From the NCBI GenBank assembly GCA_046091665.1, contig JBJTCD010000026.1, positions 32,792-96,791 of the forward strand: DNA of 64,000 nucleotides, in the 5' to 3' direction. How positions within the stretch are numbered: the first letter of the stretch is position 1; every line of letters starts with the position of its first letter. The notes under the pieces were generated by a model. The model saw only the letters and a list, made by a program, of their open reading frames with translations, did not search any database and was not told where the DNA came from. Positions 27,158-35,305 of this stretch are shown here, piece after piece. A program made the position numbers and the translations under genes. Source of the stretch: CAIUPE01 sp046091665 (GTDB taxonomy: Bacteria; Pseudomonadota; Alphaproteobacteria; Rhizobiales; Beijerinckiaceae).

Positions 27158-27690
27158 CGAGACGCATCCGCGAAGTGATTAAGCCATTGGATGACATAAA
27201 CGAGCATGGAGGCGGCCGTTAGACCCGCAACCAAATAGCCCCCGTAATGCACAAGGCCCGAGGGGAACAAATCAAAGGCTTTGACGGAGAGAACCATGCC
27301 GCCAAAGGCAATTTGACCGACCGTATTCACTTTCGAGAGGAACACGGGCTTCATCGCCAAGGGGGAACCCAAAAGCCAGGCCAGAATGATACCGCCAACA
27401 ATCATCACGTCGCGGGTTACAACCATAATGGTCAGCCAGCCGGGGATTTGCCCGACAAGCGCCAAAGTCACGAAAATCGAAACGAGCAATGCCTTATCGG
27501 CGAGAGGATCTAGATAGGCACCCAATTCCGTCCGCATATCGAAATGGCGGGCGATCAACCCATCAACGGCATCCGAGATCCCGGCAAGGAGAAAGCCGTA
27601 AAGCGCAAGGTCCCAGTCACCATCGAGAATGAGGGCAACGATGAGCGGGACAAGAAAAAGGCGCAGGATCGAGATCAGATTGGGCAACAT
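27154..27690 (-). CDS. CDP-alcohol phosphatidyltransferase family protein
   Basis: Integral-membrane enzyme that transfers a phosphatidyl group from CDP-diacylglycerol to an alcohol, most likely glycerol 3-phosphate (PgsA-like). The family motif D-x2-D-G-x2-A-R-x8-G-x3-D-x3-D is complete in SDAVDGLIARHFDMRTELGAYLD followed by PLAD (about residues 43-70). About five hydrophobic segments are seen. ATG at 27690 has AGGTGAGAG directly upstream; a longer frame to 27792 lacks support. The product has 178 residues. It is first in the hdaA-ppk-ppx direction and divergent from purM. Confidence 0.88.
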   Translation of the reverse strand: MLPNLISILRLFLVPLIVALILDGDWDLALYGFLLAGISDAVDGLIARHFDMRTELGAYLDPLADKALLVSIFVTLALVGQIPGWLTIMVVTRDVMIVGGIILAWLLGSPLAMKPVFLSKVNTVGQIAFGGMVLSVKAFDLFPSGLVHYGGYLVAGLTAASMLVYVIQWLNHFADASR

Positions 27691-27807
27691 TCTCTCACCT
27701 ATGCACGGATTTCGATGTGAATGCGATGTGGTAATCGCGCATCCGGCTTGCAAGCCTCTCTCGACCGGCGTAACCCGACTGCGAGCCACCAAGGAAAGCT
27801 GCGCTTT

Positions 27808-28881
27808 ATGGCAAATTCTTCCTCAAAGGGCCTGACTTACGCCCAATCCGGCGTCGATATCGATGCTGGCAATGCCATGGTCGAGGACATTAAACCGCAT
27901 GTCCGCGCGACCCGTCGCCCGGGTGCAGATGCCGAGATCGGCGGTTTCGGGGGTCTGTTTGATCTCAAAGCTGCGGGCTTCAAAGACCCGATTTTGGTTG
28001 CCGCAAATGATGGCGTGGGCACGAAAGTCAAAATCGCGATAGATACTGGTTTACATGACACAATCGGCATCGATCTTGTCGCGATGTGCGTGAATGATCT
28101 CATCGTTCAAGGCGCGGAACCGCTCTTCTTTCTCGATTATTACGCAACAGGAAAACTCGATCCCAAAGCGGGCGCGGCCATCGTCAAAGGCATCGCGCAC
28201 GGTTGTGTTGAGTCCGGCTGCGCTTTGATTGGTGGCGAGACGGCAGAAATGCCGGGCCTCTACGCGAAAGGCGATTATGATCTCGCGGGCTTTGCCGTGG
28301 GTGCCGCCGAGCGCGGCCACCTTCTTCCCCAAAACAATATTGGCCCCGGGGATGTCATTCTCGGGTTGCGGTCTTCGGGCGTTCATTCGAACGGGTTTTC
28401 GCTTGTCCGTCGGATCGTCGAGGCATCGGGTCTGACTTATGAGGCACCCGCGCCGTTCGCGTCCGGCAAAACCCTCGGCGCGGCCCTTTTGGAGCCGACA
28501 CGCCTCTATGTAAAGCCGCTTCTGGCGGCACTCAAAGCCACATCCGGCATCAAGGCTTTGGCGCATATCACGGGCGGCGGATGTCCAGACACTATCCCGC
28601 GCGTTCTGCCCGATCAGGTGGGCGCCGAACTCGATCTTGACGCCCTTCCCGTTCTGCCGGTGTTTCAGTGGCTCGCTCGTACGGGCGGCGTGGCTGATGA
28701 AGAAATGCTTCGGACGTTCAATTGCGGGATCGGGATGATTGTCGTGTGCGCGGAAGCGGATCAGGCGGCCGTCTCAAAGGCACTTCAGGATCAGGGCGAA
28801 GACCCCGTGGTGTTCGGACGTCTCATTCCGGATGATGGCCACGGCCCGCGCGTCCGCTATCGCGGCAAAGCCGGCTTCTGA
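27808..28881 (+). CDS. purM: Phosphoribosylformylglycinamidine cyclo-ligase
   Basis: Fifth step of purine synthesis, ATP-dependent closure of the imidazole ring to give AIR. It shows the PurM signatures GVDIDAGNAMVEDIKP near the N-terminus, AANDGVGTKVKIA (about 72-84), LIGGETAEMPGLY and GLRSSGVHSNGFSLVR. ATG at 27808 has AAGGAAA 10 bases upstream. At 357 residues it is full length. purN follows after two bases. Confidence 0.97.
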   Translation: MANSSSKGLTYAQSGVDIDAGNAMVEDIKPHVRATRRPGADAEIGGFGGLFDLKAAGFKDPILVAANDGVGTKVKIAIDTGLHDTIGIDLVAMCVNDLIVQGAEPLFFLDYYATGKLDPKAGAAIVKGIAHGCVESGCALIGGETAEMPGLYAKGDYDLAGFAVGAAERGHLLPQNNIGPGDVILGLRSSGVHSNGFSLVRRIVEASGLTYEAPAPFASGKTLGAALLEPTRLYVKPLLAALKATSGIKALAHITGGGCPDTIPRVLPDQVGAELDLDALPVLPVFQWLARTGGVADEEMLRTFNCGIGMIVVCAEADQAAVSKALQDQGEDPVVFGRLIPDDGHGPRVRYRGKAGF

Positions 28882-28883
28882 TC

Positions 28884-29468
28884 ATGGCTCGGCGACGTAC
28901 GGCCATTCTGATTTCAGGGCGCGGGACCAATATGGCGGCTCTCATTGCGGCCGCTCGCAACCCCTCATATCCGGCCGAAATTGCCCTCGTCATCTCGAAT
29001 ATTCCGAGCGCGAAAGGCTTGGAAATCGCTGAGGCGGCGGGGATCAAAACCATTGCCATTCCACACAAAGATTATTCAGATAAATCAAAGTTTGAAGAAA
29101 GAATACTTCAAGCATTAAATGAAGCTAAGATTGAACTGATTTGTCTGGCCGGTTTCATGCGCGTGTTGTCCGCGTCGTTCATTTCCCATTTTGAAGGCCA
29201 GATACTCAACATCCACCCCTCCTTGCTCCCCGCCTATCGCGGACTCGATACACACAAAAGAGCGCTTGCCGATGGTGTGAAAGAGCATGGCTGCACAGTG
29301 CACCTTGTGGTTCCGGAACTCGACGCCGGACCCATCATCGCACAAGCGAAAGTGCCAGTGATCGAGGGCGACACGGAAGAGACGCTGAGCGCCCGCGTGC
29401 TTGCGGCAGAGAACCGTCTCTACCCGGAGGCGCTTGCAACGGTGGCTCAAACGCTCGCGCCCCTTTGA
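28884..29468 (+). CDS. purN: Phosphoribosylglycinamide formyltransferase
   Basis: Folate-dependent formylation of GAR, the third purine step. The phosphate-binding GRGTNMAALI (about residues 11-20), the catalytic segment containing NIHPSLLPAYRG (Asn, His) and the Asp-containing HLVVPELDAGPII match the family. 194 residues. It forms an operon with purM, two bases apart. Confidence 0.96.
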   Translation: MARRRTAILISGRGTNMAALIAAARNPSYPAEIALVISNIPSAKGLEIAEAAGIKTIAIPHKDYSDKSKFEERILQALNEAKIELICLAGFMRVLSASFISHFEGQILNIHPSLLPAYRGLDTHKRALADGVKEHGCTVHLVVPELDAGPIIAQAKVPVIEGDTEETLSARVLAAENRLYPEALATVAQTLAPL

Positions 29469-29528
29469 CCTCGCGGACCGGGCCCGCTATAGAGCCCCCA
29501 CTTCATTACAAGTATAAGGATGACCACT

Positions 29529-29951
29529 ATGGCGCTTGAGCGCACTTTTTCGATTTTGAAGCCCGACGCAACCGCCCGCAATCTGACCGGTGCCGTCAAT
29601 ACCGTCATTGAGAAGGCGGGTCTGCGGATTGTGGCGCAAAAGCGTATTCACATGACGCGCGAACAGGCCGGCACATTCTATGCCGTGCACAAGGAACGTC
29701 CCTTCTTCGGTGAGCTCGTCGACTTCATGACCTCGGGTCCGGTGGTCGTGCAGGTGCTCGAAGGCGAAGGCGCGATTGCGAAATATCGCGAAGTCATGGG
29801 CGCGACCAATCCGGCCAATGCTGCTGACGGCACGATCCGCAAGCTCTTTGCCAAGTCGGTTGGTGAAAACACCGTCCACGGCTCGGACGCTCCGGAAACG
29901 GCGAAGATCGAAATCGCGCAGTTCTTCTCGGGCAACGAGATTGTTGGGTAA
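29529..29951 (+). CDS. ndk: Nucleoside diphosphate kinase
   Basis: Exchanges gamma-phosphate between nucleoside di- and triphosphates through a phosphohistidine. The 140-residue product has the N-terminal ERTFSILKPDA and the active-site NTVHGSDA with His117. ATG at 29529 has AAGGA 8 bases upstream and gives the standard family length; ATG at 29520 is too close to that site. It follows purN by 60 bases, fitting nucleotide metabolism. Confidence 0.97.
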   Translation: MALERTFSILKPDATARNLTGAVNTVIEKAGLRIVAQKRIHMTREQAGTFYAVHKERPFFGELVDFMTSGPVVVQVLEGEGAIAKYREVMGATNPANAADGTIRKLFAKSVGENTVHGSDAPETAKIEIAQFFSGNEIVG

Positions 29952-30006
29952 TGGCCTATTCGCATCGCGATTTCTTTTTTCGCCTTATATGCGATTGATG
30001 ATTTTT

Positions 30007-30275
30007 CCTCCCCCTGCAGGGGGAGTTGTTCGCGCAGCAACCGGAGGGGGGTAAGGAGTGGTTCTTGCGAAGCAAGAACGAAAAGCGCCAGTGACGCTTT
30101 TCAAATGACGAACGCCCGAAGCGCAAGCGAAGGGCTAACAATAGAGATGGTGCGGGGCTCCGCGCGTTCATCGCTCAAAACGATCCACTGGATCGTTTTG
30201 TTCGTTTTACGAACCGCTCTTCACCCCCACCCGTCAAACGCTTTGCGTTCGACACCCTCCCCTACAGGGGAGGGA
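30007..30275. repeat. MITE-like repeat, full copy
   Basis: About 270 bp with imperfect terminal inverted repeats of roughly 60 bp, each carrying a short palindrome (CCCCCTGCAGGGGG at the left, CTCCCCTACAGGGGAG at the right). A second full copy is at 57755-58025 and a right-end fragment at 22443-22533. Reading frames inside it (for example one starting near 30105) are shared between copies but look non-coding. No transposase is present. It fills the spacer after ndk. Confidence 0.75.
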
Positions 30276-30286
30276 AAAAATTTATC

Positions 30287-30316
30287 AACGGCGGTCCAAA
30301 AGGCCGCCGTTTTTCT
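30287..30316 (+). terminator. Rho-independent terminator
   Basis: A GC-rich stem (AACGGCGG.CC / GGCCGCCGTT with one bulged T) with an AAAA loop, followed by TTTCTTT on the plus strand. It lies beyond the repeat that follows ndk and 45 bases before the molybdopterin gene, so it could end ndk transcription and separate the two genes. Confidence 0.65.
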
Positions 30317-30360
30317 TTGCGGATTTGATCCGAATCCGGCTTCGCACTAATCTCGAGGCC

Positions 30361-32448
30361 ATGAACGATAGCTCCACCATCACCCGCAAACATTCCGTCT
30401 GTCCGCATGATTGCCCTTCGGCCTGCGCGCTCGAAGTGGAAGTGCTCGACGGCAATCGCATCGGCCGAGTCTATGGATCGAAAGAGCAAACTTACACTGC
30501 CGGCGTGATCTGCGCGAAGGTCGCGCGTTATGCCGAGCGCAATCATCATCCGGATCGACTGCTCTATCCGATGAAGCGCATCGGCAAGAAAGGCGAAGGC
30601 CGTTTCACACGCATCTCGTGGGACGAAGCGCTAGATGAAATCGGCGCGCGCTTCAATGCGATTGAAGCCGAATACGGACCCGAAGCGATTTGGCCTTACC
30701 ACTATGCCGGCACGATGGGCCTTGTGCAGCGTGACGGCATCAAACGACTGACCAACACAAAAAACTATTCGCAATTTTACGGCACGATTTGCATCAATCT
30801 CGCTTGGCCCGGCTTTATCGCGGGCACGGGCAAACTCATGGGCCCCGATCCGCGTGAAATGACGAAGTCCGATTGCGTTGTGATCTGGGGAACGAATGCG
30901 GTCGCGACACAAGTCAATGTAATGACCCACGCGGTGCAAGCGCGCAAAACGCGTGGCGCTAAAATTGTTGCGATCGATGTTTATCGCACGGCGACACTCG
31001 AACAAGCCGATTTGCCGATTGTTTTAAAGCCCGGCACCGATGGCGCGCTCGCTTGCGCGGTGATGCATATCCTCTTCCGCGATAATCTTGCCGATTGGGA
31101 TTATCTCGAAAAACACACAGATCATCCGCATGAACTCGCTGCACATCTAAAAACCAAAACGCCGGAATGGGCGTCAGCAATCACCGGCGTTCCGGTTGCG
31201 ACGATTGAAGAGTTTGCCAAGCTCGTCGGAATGCGCAAGAAAACATTCTTCCGGCTAGGCTATGGCTTCTCACGCCAACGGAATGGCGCGGTGAATATGC
31301 ATGCCGCTTCCTCCATCGCCGCTGTGACGGGCGCATGGCAATATGAAGGCGGCGGCGCGTTTCATAATAATGGCGCGATCTATCATTGGCGCAAAAACCT
31401 GATTGAAGGCTCTGAAAAAATGAGCGGCAAATCGCGGTGGCTTGATCAGTCTCGCATTGGCGCAGTTCTGACCAATCAAGCCGACGCGCTAAATGGTGGT
31501 GGTTCTGTGCGCGCACTTCTCGTGCAAAGCACAAATCCCGTTTCGGTTGCACCTGAACAAGATAAAGTGATCAAGGGCTTTGAGCGCGACGATCTCTTCA
31601 CCGTCGTGCATGAGCAGTTCATGACGGATACCGCGCGTTATGCCGATATTCTTTTGCCAGCAACCATGTTCACGGAACATGACGACATCTATCAAGGCGG
31701 CGGTCATCAATATATTGGCTTTGGTCCGAAACTCATTGACTCTCCCGGCGAATGCAAAACCAATCATTTCGTGCTTTGTGAAATTGCAAAGCGCGTTGGC
31801 GCAACTCATCAAGCCTTCACAATGAGCGAGCGCGAAATAATTGATTGGACGCTACAACAATCGGGATGGGGCGCTCTTAGAGATTTGGAAGACGAACATT
31901 TTATCGACGCGCAACCACCTTTTGAGGAGGCGCATTTCATCAACGGGTTTCACTGGCCGGATAAAAAATTCCGTTTTAAACCCGAATGGTCGCGTGTTCC
32001 CTTTGCAGGCGGAAAACCGATGGGACCTTGGGCCAATATGCCAGAATTTCCCGATCACTGGAATGTGATTGAAGAAGCAAATGACACCTACCCATTCCGC
32101 CTCGCAACCAGTCCGGCACGCAATTATCTCAACTCAACTTTCACCGAGACAAAGACATCGCGTGAACGTGAGGGTGAGCCCAGCGTAATGATTCATCCGG
32201 ATGATGCGAAAGCCTATGGCCTATCGGATGGCGCTTATGTGAAGCTCTCTAATCAACGTGGTGAAACGACATTAAAGGCAAGATATTTCGATGGTGTTGT
32301 GCGCGGTGTGCTCATTGCTGAATCGATTTGGCCGAATACCGCTTACAAAGATGGAAGAGGCATTAACCGTTTGACCGGCGCTGATGCGCCAGCCCCTTTC
32401 GGTGGAGCCGCTTTTCATGATAACCGCTTAGCAATCTCGCCTCTCTAA
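30361..32448 (+). CDS. Molybdopterin oxidoreductase, substrate unknown
   Basis: Member of the DMSO-reductase superfamily, binding a bis-MGD cofactor and one 4Fe-4S cluster. The cluster ligands are Cys14, Cys18, Cys22 and Cys51 (CPHDCPSAC and GVICAK). Later segments VVIWGTNAVATQVN, VKIVAIDVYRT-like AKIVAIDVYRTATLE and ARYADILLPATMFTEHDD are typical MGD-binding parts. No Tat signal peptide is present, so it is probably cytoplasmic. It has 695 residues. ATG at 30361 has only a weak GAGG very close by. No electron-transfer partner or chaperone gene lies nearby; recG follows after two bases. It belongs to a BisC-like group whose reaction cannot be assigned here. Confidence 0.88.
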   Translation: MNDSSTITRKHSVCPHDCPSACALEVEVLDGNRIGRVYGSKEQTYTAGVICAKVARYAERNHHPDRLLYPMKRIGKKGEGRFTRISWDEALDEIGARFNAIEAEYGPEAIWPYHYAGTMGLVQRDGIKRLTNTKNYSQFYGTICINLAWPGFIAGTGKLMGPDPREMTKSDCVVIWGTNAVATQVNVMTHAVQARKTRGAKIVAIDVYRTATLEQADLPIVLKPGTDGALACAVMHILFRDNLADWDYLEKHTDHPHELAAHLKTKTPEWASAITGVPVATIEEFAKLVGMRKKTFFRLGYGFSRQRNGAVNMHAASSIAAVTGAWQYEGGGAFHNNGAIYHWRKNLIEGSEKMSGKSRWLDQSRIGAVLTNQADALNGGGSVRALLVQSTNPVSVAPEQDKVIKGFERDDLFTVVHEQFMTDTARYADILLPATMFTEHDDIYQGGGHQYIGFGPKLIDSPGECKTNHFVLCEIAKRVGATHQAFTMSEREIIDWTLQQSGWGALRDLEDEHFIDAQPPFEEAHFINGFHWPDKKFRFKPEWSRVPFAGGKPMGPWANMPEFPDHWNVIEEANDTYPFRLATSPARNYLNSTFTETKTSREREGEPSVMIHPDDAKAYGLSDGAYVKLSNQRGETTLKARYFDGVVRGVLIAESIWPNTAYKDGRGINRLTGADAPAPFGGAAFHDNRLAISPL

Positions 32449-32450
32449 TC

Positions 32451-34550
32451 ATGCGGCCCTCAATCTTAAATCCGCTTTTTGCGCCTGTCCGCTCGCTCTC
32501 GGGGATCGGACCCAAGCTTGCGCCGCTCTTTGATCGGTTGCTGGCACCACAAGGCCAAGAAGCGCGTTTGATTGATGTGCTCTTGCATCTTCCCCACAGC
32601 GCGATTGATCGTCGGCTAAATGCCAATCTCGGTGAAGCTGTTGCCGGTGGAACCGGAACTTACGAAGTGCGCGTGCTTGCCCATAAGCCCTCGCCGCCAG
32701 GCCGCGCCCGCGTGCCCTATCGCGTTATGACAGAAGACGATACAGATGAGCTCACCCTCATTTTCTTCAGTGCCCAACGCGCGCGCATCGAAGCGATGCT
32801 ACCCGTTGGAGGTATTCGATTTGTTTCCGGAAAAATCGACATCTTCGACAATAAAAAACAAATGGTTCATCCGAATCGTGTGCTTGCTGCGGAAGCCTAT
32901 GCGAAGCTTCCCCCATTTGAGCCCGTTTATGGGTTGACAGCGGGCCTCTATCCGCGCGTCTTACAAAAAGCTTCACAAGCGGCATTACCGAAAATTCCAA
33001 CGCTAGAGGAATGGAGCGATCCACTTCTAATCACGCGTGAGAAGTGGCCCTCATTTACAGACGCGCTAAGAAACCTTCATAGTCCGAAATCAAAAGATGA
33101 ATTGGCGCCCGAAGCCTTAAGCCGTGTGCGTCTTGCTTATGATGAACTCTTTGCCGGACAAGTGGCCCTTCTTCTGATGCGCGAGCGCATGAAAAAGGAA
33201 GCGGGCACTTCGCGTTTGGGTGATGGTCAGCTTGTTGATGCGGCGCTCGCTGCCCTTCCCTTTTCTCTCACTTCCGCGCAACAAGCTGCGCTGCAAGACA
33301 TCAAAAAAGATCTTGCCGCGCCGGAGCGCATGTTAAGATTATTGCAAGGGGATGTGGGCTCAGGGAAAACCATTGTAGCGTTTCTGGCGATGCTGATGGC
33401 GGCAGAATCCGGATGGCAATCCGCTTTGATGGCACCAACCGAAATTCTCGCGCGACAACATTATGAACGACTAAAACCTTTTGCAGACGCTATCGGACTC
33501 TCGATTGTTCTTTTGACAGGAAGGGAGAAAGGTGCGGCTCGCACGCAAGCGCTAACCGGTCTTGCTGAGGGAACCACCACACTTGCCATAGGAACACATG
33601 CGCTTTTTCAAGAGTCCGTCGAATTCAAAAAGCTTGGGTTGGCTGTAATCGACGAGCAGCATCGCTTCGGCGTGCATCAAAGATTGGCGCTCGCGCATAA
33701 AGGTGAAGCGGTTGATATGCTTGTGATGACAGCAACACCGATTCCGCGCACGCTTGTTCTCACTTATTTCGGCGATATGGATGTTTCTCTCATTCGGGAA
33801 AAACCTGCGGGACGTAAACCGATCGATACACGCGCGTTGCCGCTCGAGCGGATTGATGAAATTGTCGAGAGCCTCAAACGCCCTTTAAAGGAAGGACGTC
33901 GTATCTATTGGGTCTGTCCGCTTGTTGATGAATCCGAAGATCTTGATCTCGCTGCCGTTGAAGACCGCGCGGACACTTTACGAAAAATCTATGGTGATGC
34001 GGTCGGCCTTGTTCATGGAAAAATGAAGGGCGCGGATAAGGACCGCGCAATGGCAGATTTTGCTTCCGGAAAAACAAAAATTCTTGTCGCAACCACGGTG
34101 ATCGAAGTTGGCGTCGACGTGCCCGAAGCCTCAATCATGATCATCGAACATGCCGAGCGTTTTGGTCTTGCGCAGCTTCATCAATTGCGTGGTCGCGTCG
34201 GACGTGGCGCCGAGCGCTCCTCTTGTGTGTTGCTTTATGGACCGCTTGGTGAAATTGGCCGCGCGCGCATTGATACGATGCGCAAGACAGAAGATGGTTT
34301 TGAAATTGCCGAAGAAGATTTGAAACTGCGCGGTGAAGGGGATGTTTTAGGCACACGCCAATCCGGAATGCCCGGTTTTCGATTGGCCGTACCATCAAAG
34401 CACAGTGCCCTACTTTCAATGGCACGCGATGATGCCAAAGCCATACTTGCCAAAGACCCGAAGCTGCAAAGCCCTCGAGGCCAGGCCGTGCGCACTTTGC
34501 TTTATCTTTTTGAGCGCGATGAAGCGATCAGGCTTGTGGGAGCGGGCTAG
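32451..34550 (+). CDS. recG: ATP-dependent DNA helicase RecG
   Basis: Branch-migrating helicase that remodels stalled replication forks and Holliday junctions. It has an N-terminal wedge/OB domain (to about residue 270), then helicase lobe 1 with Walker A GDVGSGKT and the DEQHRFG box (Walker B), and lobe 2 with VCPLVDESEDLD, VGVDVPEASIM and QLHQLRGRVGRG. At 699 residues it is full length. It begins two bases after the molybdopterin oxidoreductase stop. Its 3' end overlaps the convergent DUF502 gene by 23 bases. Confidence 0.97.
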   Translation: MRPSILNPLFAPVRSLSGIGPKLAPLFDRLLAPQGQEARLIDVLLHLPHSAIDRRLNANLGEAVAGGTGTYEVRVLAHKPSPPGRARVPYRVMTEDDTDELTLIFFSAQRARIEAMLPVGGIRFVSGKIDIFDNKKQMVHPNRVLAAEAYAKLPPFEPVYGLTAGLYPRVLQKASQAALPKIPTLEEWSDPLLITREKWPSFTDALRNLHSPKSKDELAPEALSRVRLAYDELFAGQVALLLMRERMKKEAGTSRLGDGQLVDAALAALPFSLTSAQQAALQDIKKDLAAPERMLRLLQGDVGSGKTIVAFLAMLMAAESGWQSALMAPTEILARQHYERLKPFADAIGLSIVLLTGREKGAARTQALTGLAEGTTTLAIGTHALFQESVEFKKLGLAVIDEQHRFGVHQRLALAHKGEAVDMLVMTATPIPRTLVLTYFGDMDVSLIREKPAGRKPIDTRALPLERIDEIVESLKRPLKEGRRIYWVCPLVDESEDLDLAAVEDRADTLRKIYGDAVGLVHGKMKGADKDRAMADFASGKTKILVATTVIEVGVDVPEASIMIIEHAERFGLAQLHQLRGRVGRGAERSSCVLLYGPLGEIGRARIDTMRKTEDGFEIAEEDLKLRGEGDVLGTRQSGMPGFRLAVPSKHSALLSMARDDAKAILAKDPKLQSPRGQAVRTLLYLFERDEAIRLVGAG

Positions 34551-35265
34551 CCGGGTTTGCAATTTTTACAGGCGCTGATGCAGCACTTGGTTGAATGAGT
34601 CCTGCTGACATGATGAGCTTCGCACCTTCATCAATCGAGAGCGTTAAATCGATCACGTCTTTACGCTTCACATAAACGAAAAAGCCAGTCGTTGGATTGG
34701 GCGTGCACGGCAAAAATACCGACACATATTCATCAGCCCCCGGAAGAGCAGACCGAATTTCACCTTCTGGCGCGGTTGATAAAAACACCAACGACCAAAG
34801 CCCTTTGCCCGGATACTCAATCAAACCAACTTTGCGAAAACTCGTTCCTTGTTGCGAAAAGATCGTTTCAAAAACTTGTTTCACACCTTTATAAAGACCG
34901 CGTACGACAGGCATGCGGCCCAAAAGTGTTTCGCCAAAACCAATGAGCCAGCGTCCGACAAGATTGGCAGTTAAAAATCCAAGCAGTGTTAGACTCACAA
35001 AGGCGATGATGAGACCGAGGCCTGGCACATTGTAAGGCACCATCCATTCGGGAAAGAGGCCTGAGGGAATGAGTGGCTTGAACCAAGAATCGATGAGACC
35101 AATGATCCAGGTTGTGATATAAACCGTTACCGCGAGCGGGCCGGCCACAATGATGCCGGTGAGAAAATAACCGCGCAATTTCTGACCTATCGTCGCACGC
35201 GGAGTCGCTGTCTGATCAAAGGGACCAGACTCAAGCGGATTTTGCGAGGGCGAATGCGAGCTCAT
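34528..35265 (-). CDS. DUF502 family membrane protein
   Basis: Inner-membrane protein of unknown function. Two hydrophobic spans are evident: LRGYFLTGIIVAGPLAVTVY (about 29-48) and LGLIIAFVSLTLLGFLTANL (about 83-102), followed by a soluble domain with VRGLYKGVKQVFET and the family segment GFFVYVKRKDVIDLTLSIDEGAKLIMSAG. 245 residues. It is commonly found between recG and glmS in Rhizobiales, as here. Its 3' end overlaps recG. Confidence 0.9.
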   Translation of the reverse strand: MSSHSPSQNPLESGPFDQTATPRATIGQKLRGYFLTGIIVAGPLAVTVYITTWIIGLIDSWFKPLIPSGLFPEWMVPYNVPGLGLIIAFVSLTLLGFLTANLVGRWLIGFGETLLGRMPVVRGLYKGVKQVFETIFSQQGTSFRKVGLIEYPGKGLWSLVFLSTAPEGEIRSALPGADEYVSVFLPCTPNPTTGFFVYVKRKDVIDLTLSIDEGAKLIMSAGLIQPSAASAPVKIANPASPLPQA

Positions 35266-35305
35266 TAAAAAAATCTAGCGCGCTTCCGCGCTAAACGAAA
35301 GGGGT

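Noticed and set aside
29960..29990. Short hairpin TCGC/GCGA followed by T-run after ndk as a terminator
   Set aside because: The stem is only four base pairs; the strong hairpin at 30287-30316 is a better candidate.
30105..30350. Open frame inside the MITE-like repeat, also present at 57774-58058
   Set aside because: Similarity follows from the repeat itself; the products are basic and Ser/Arg-rich, diverge at the ends and lack good ribosome sites.
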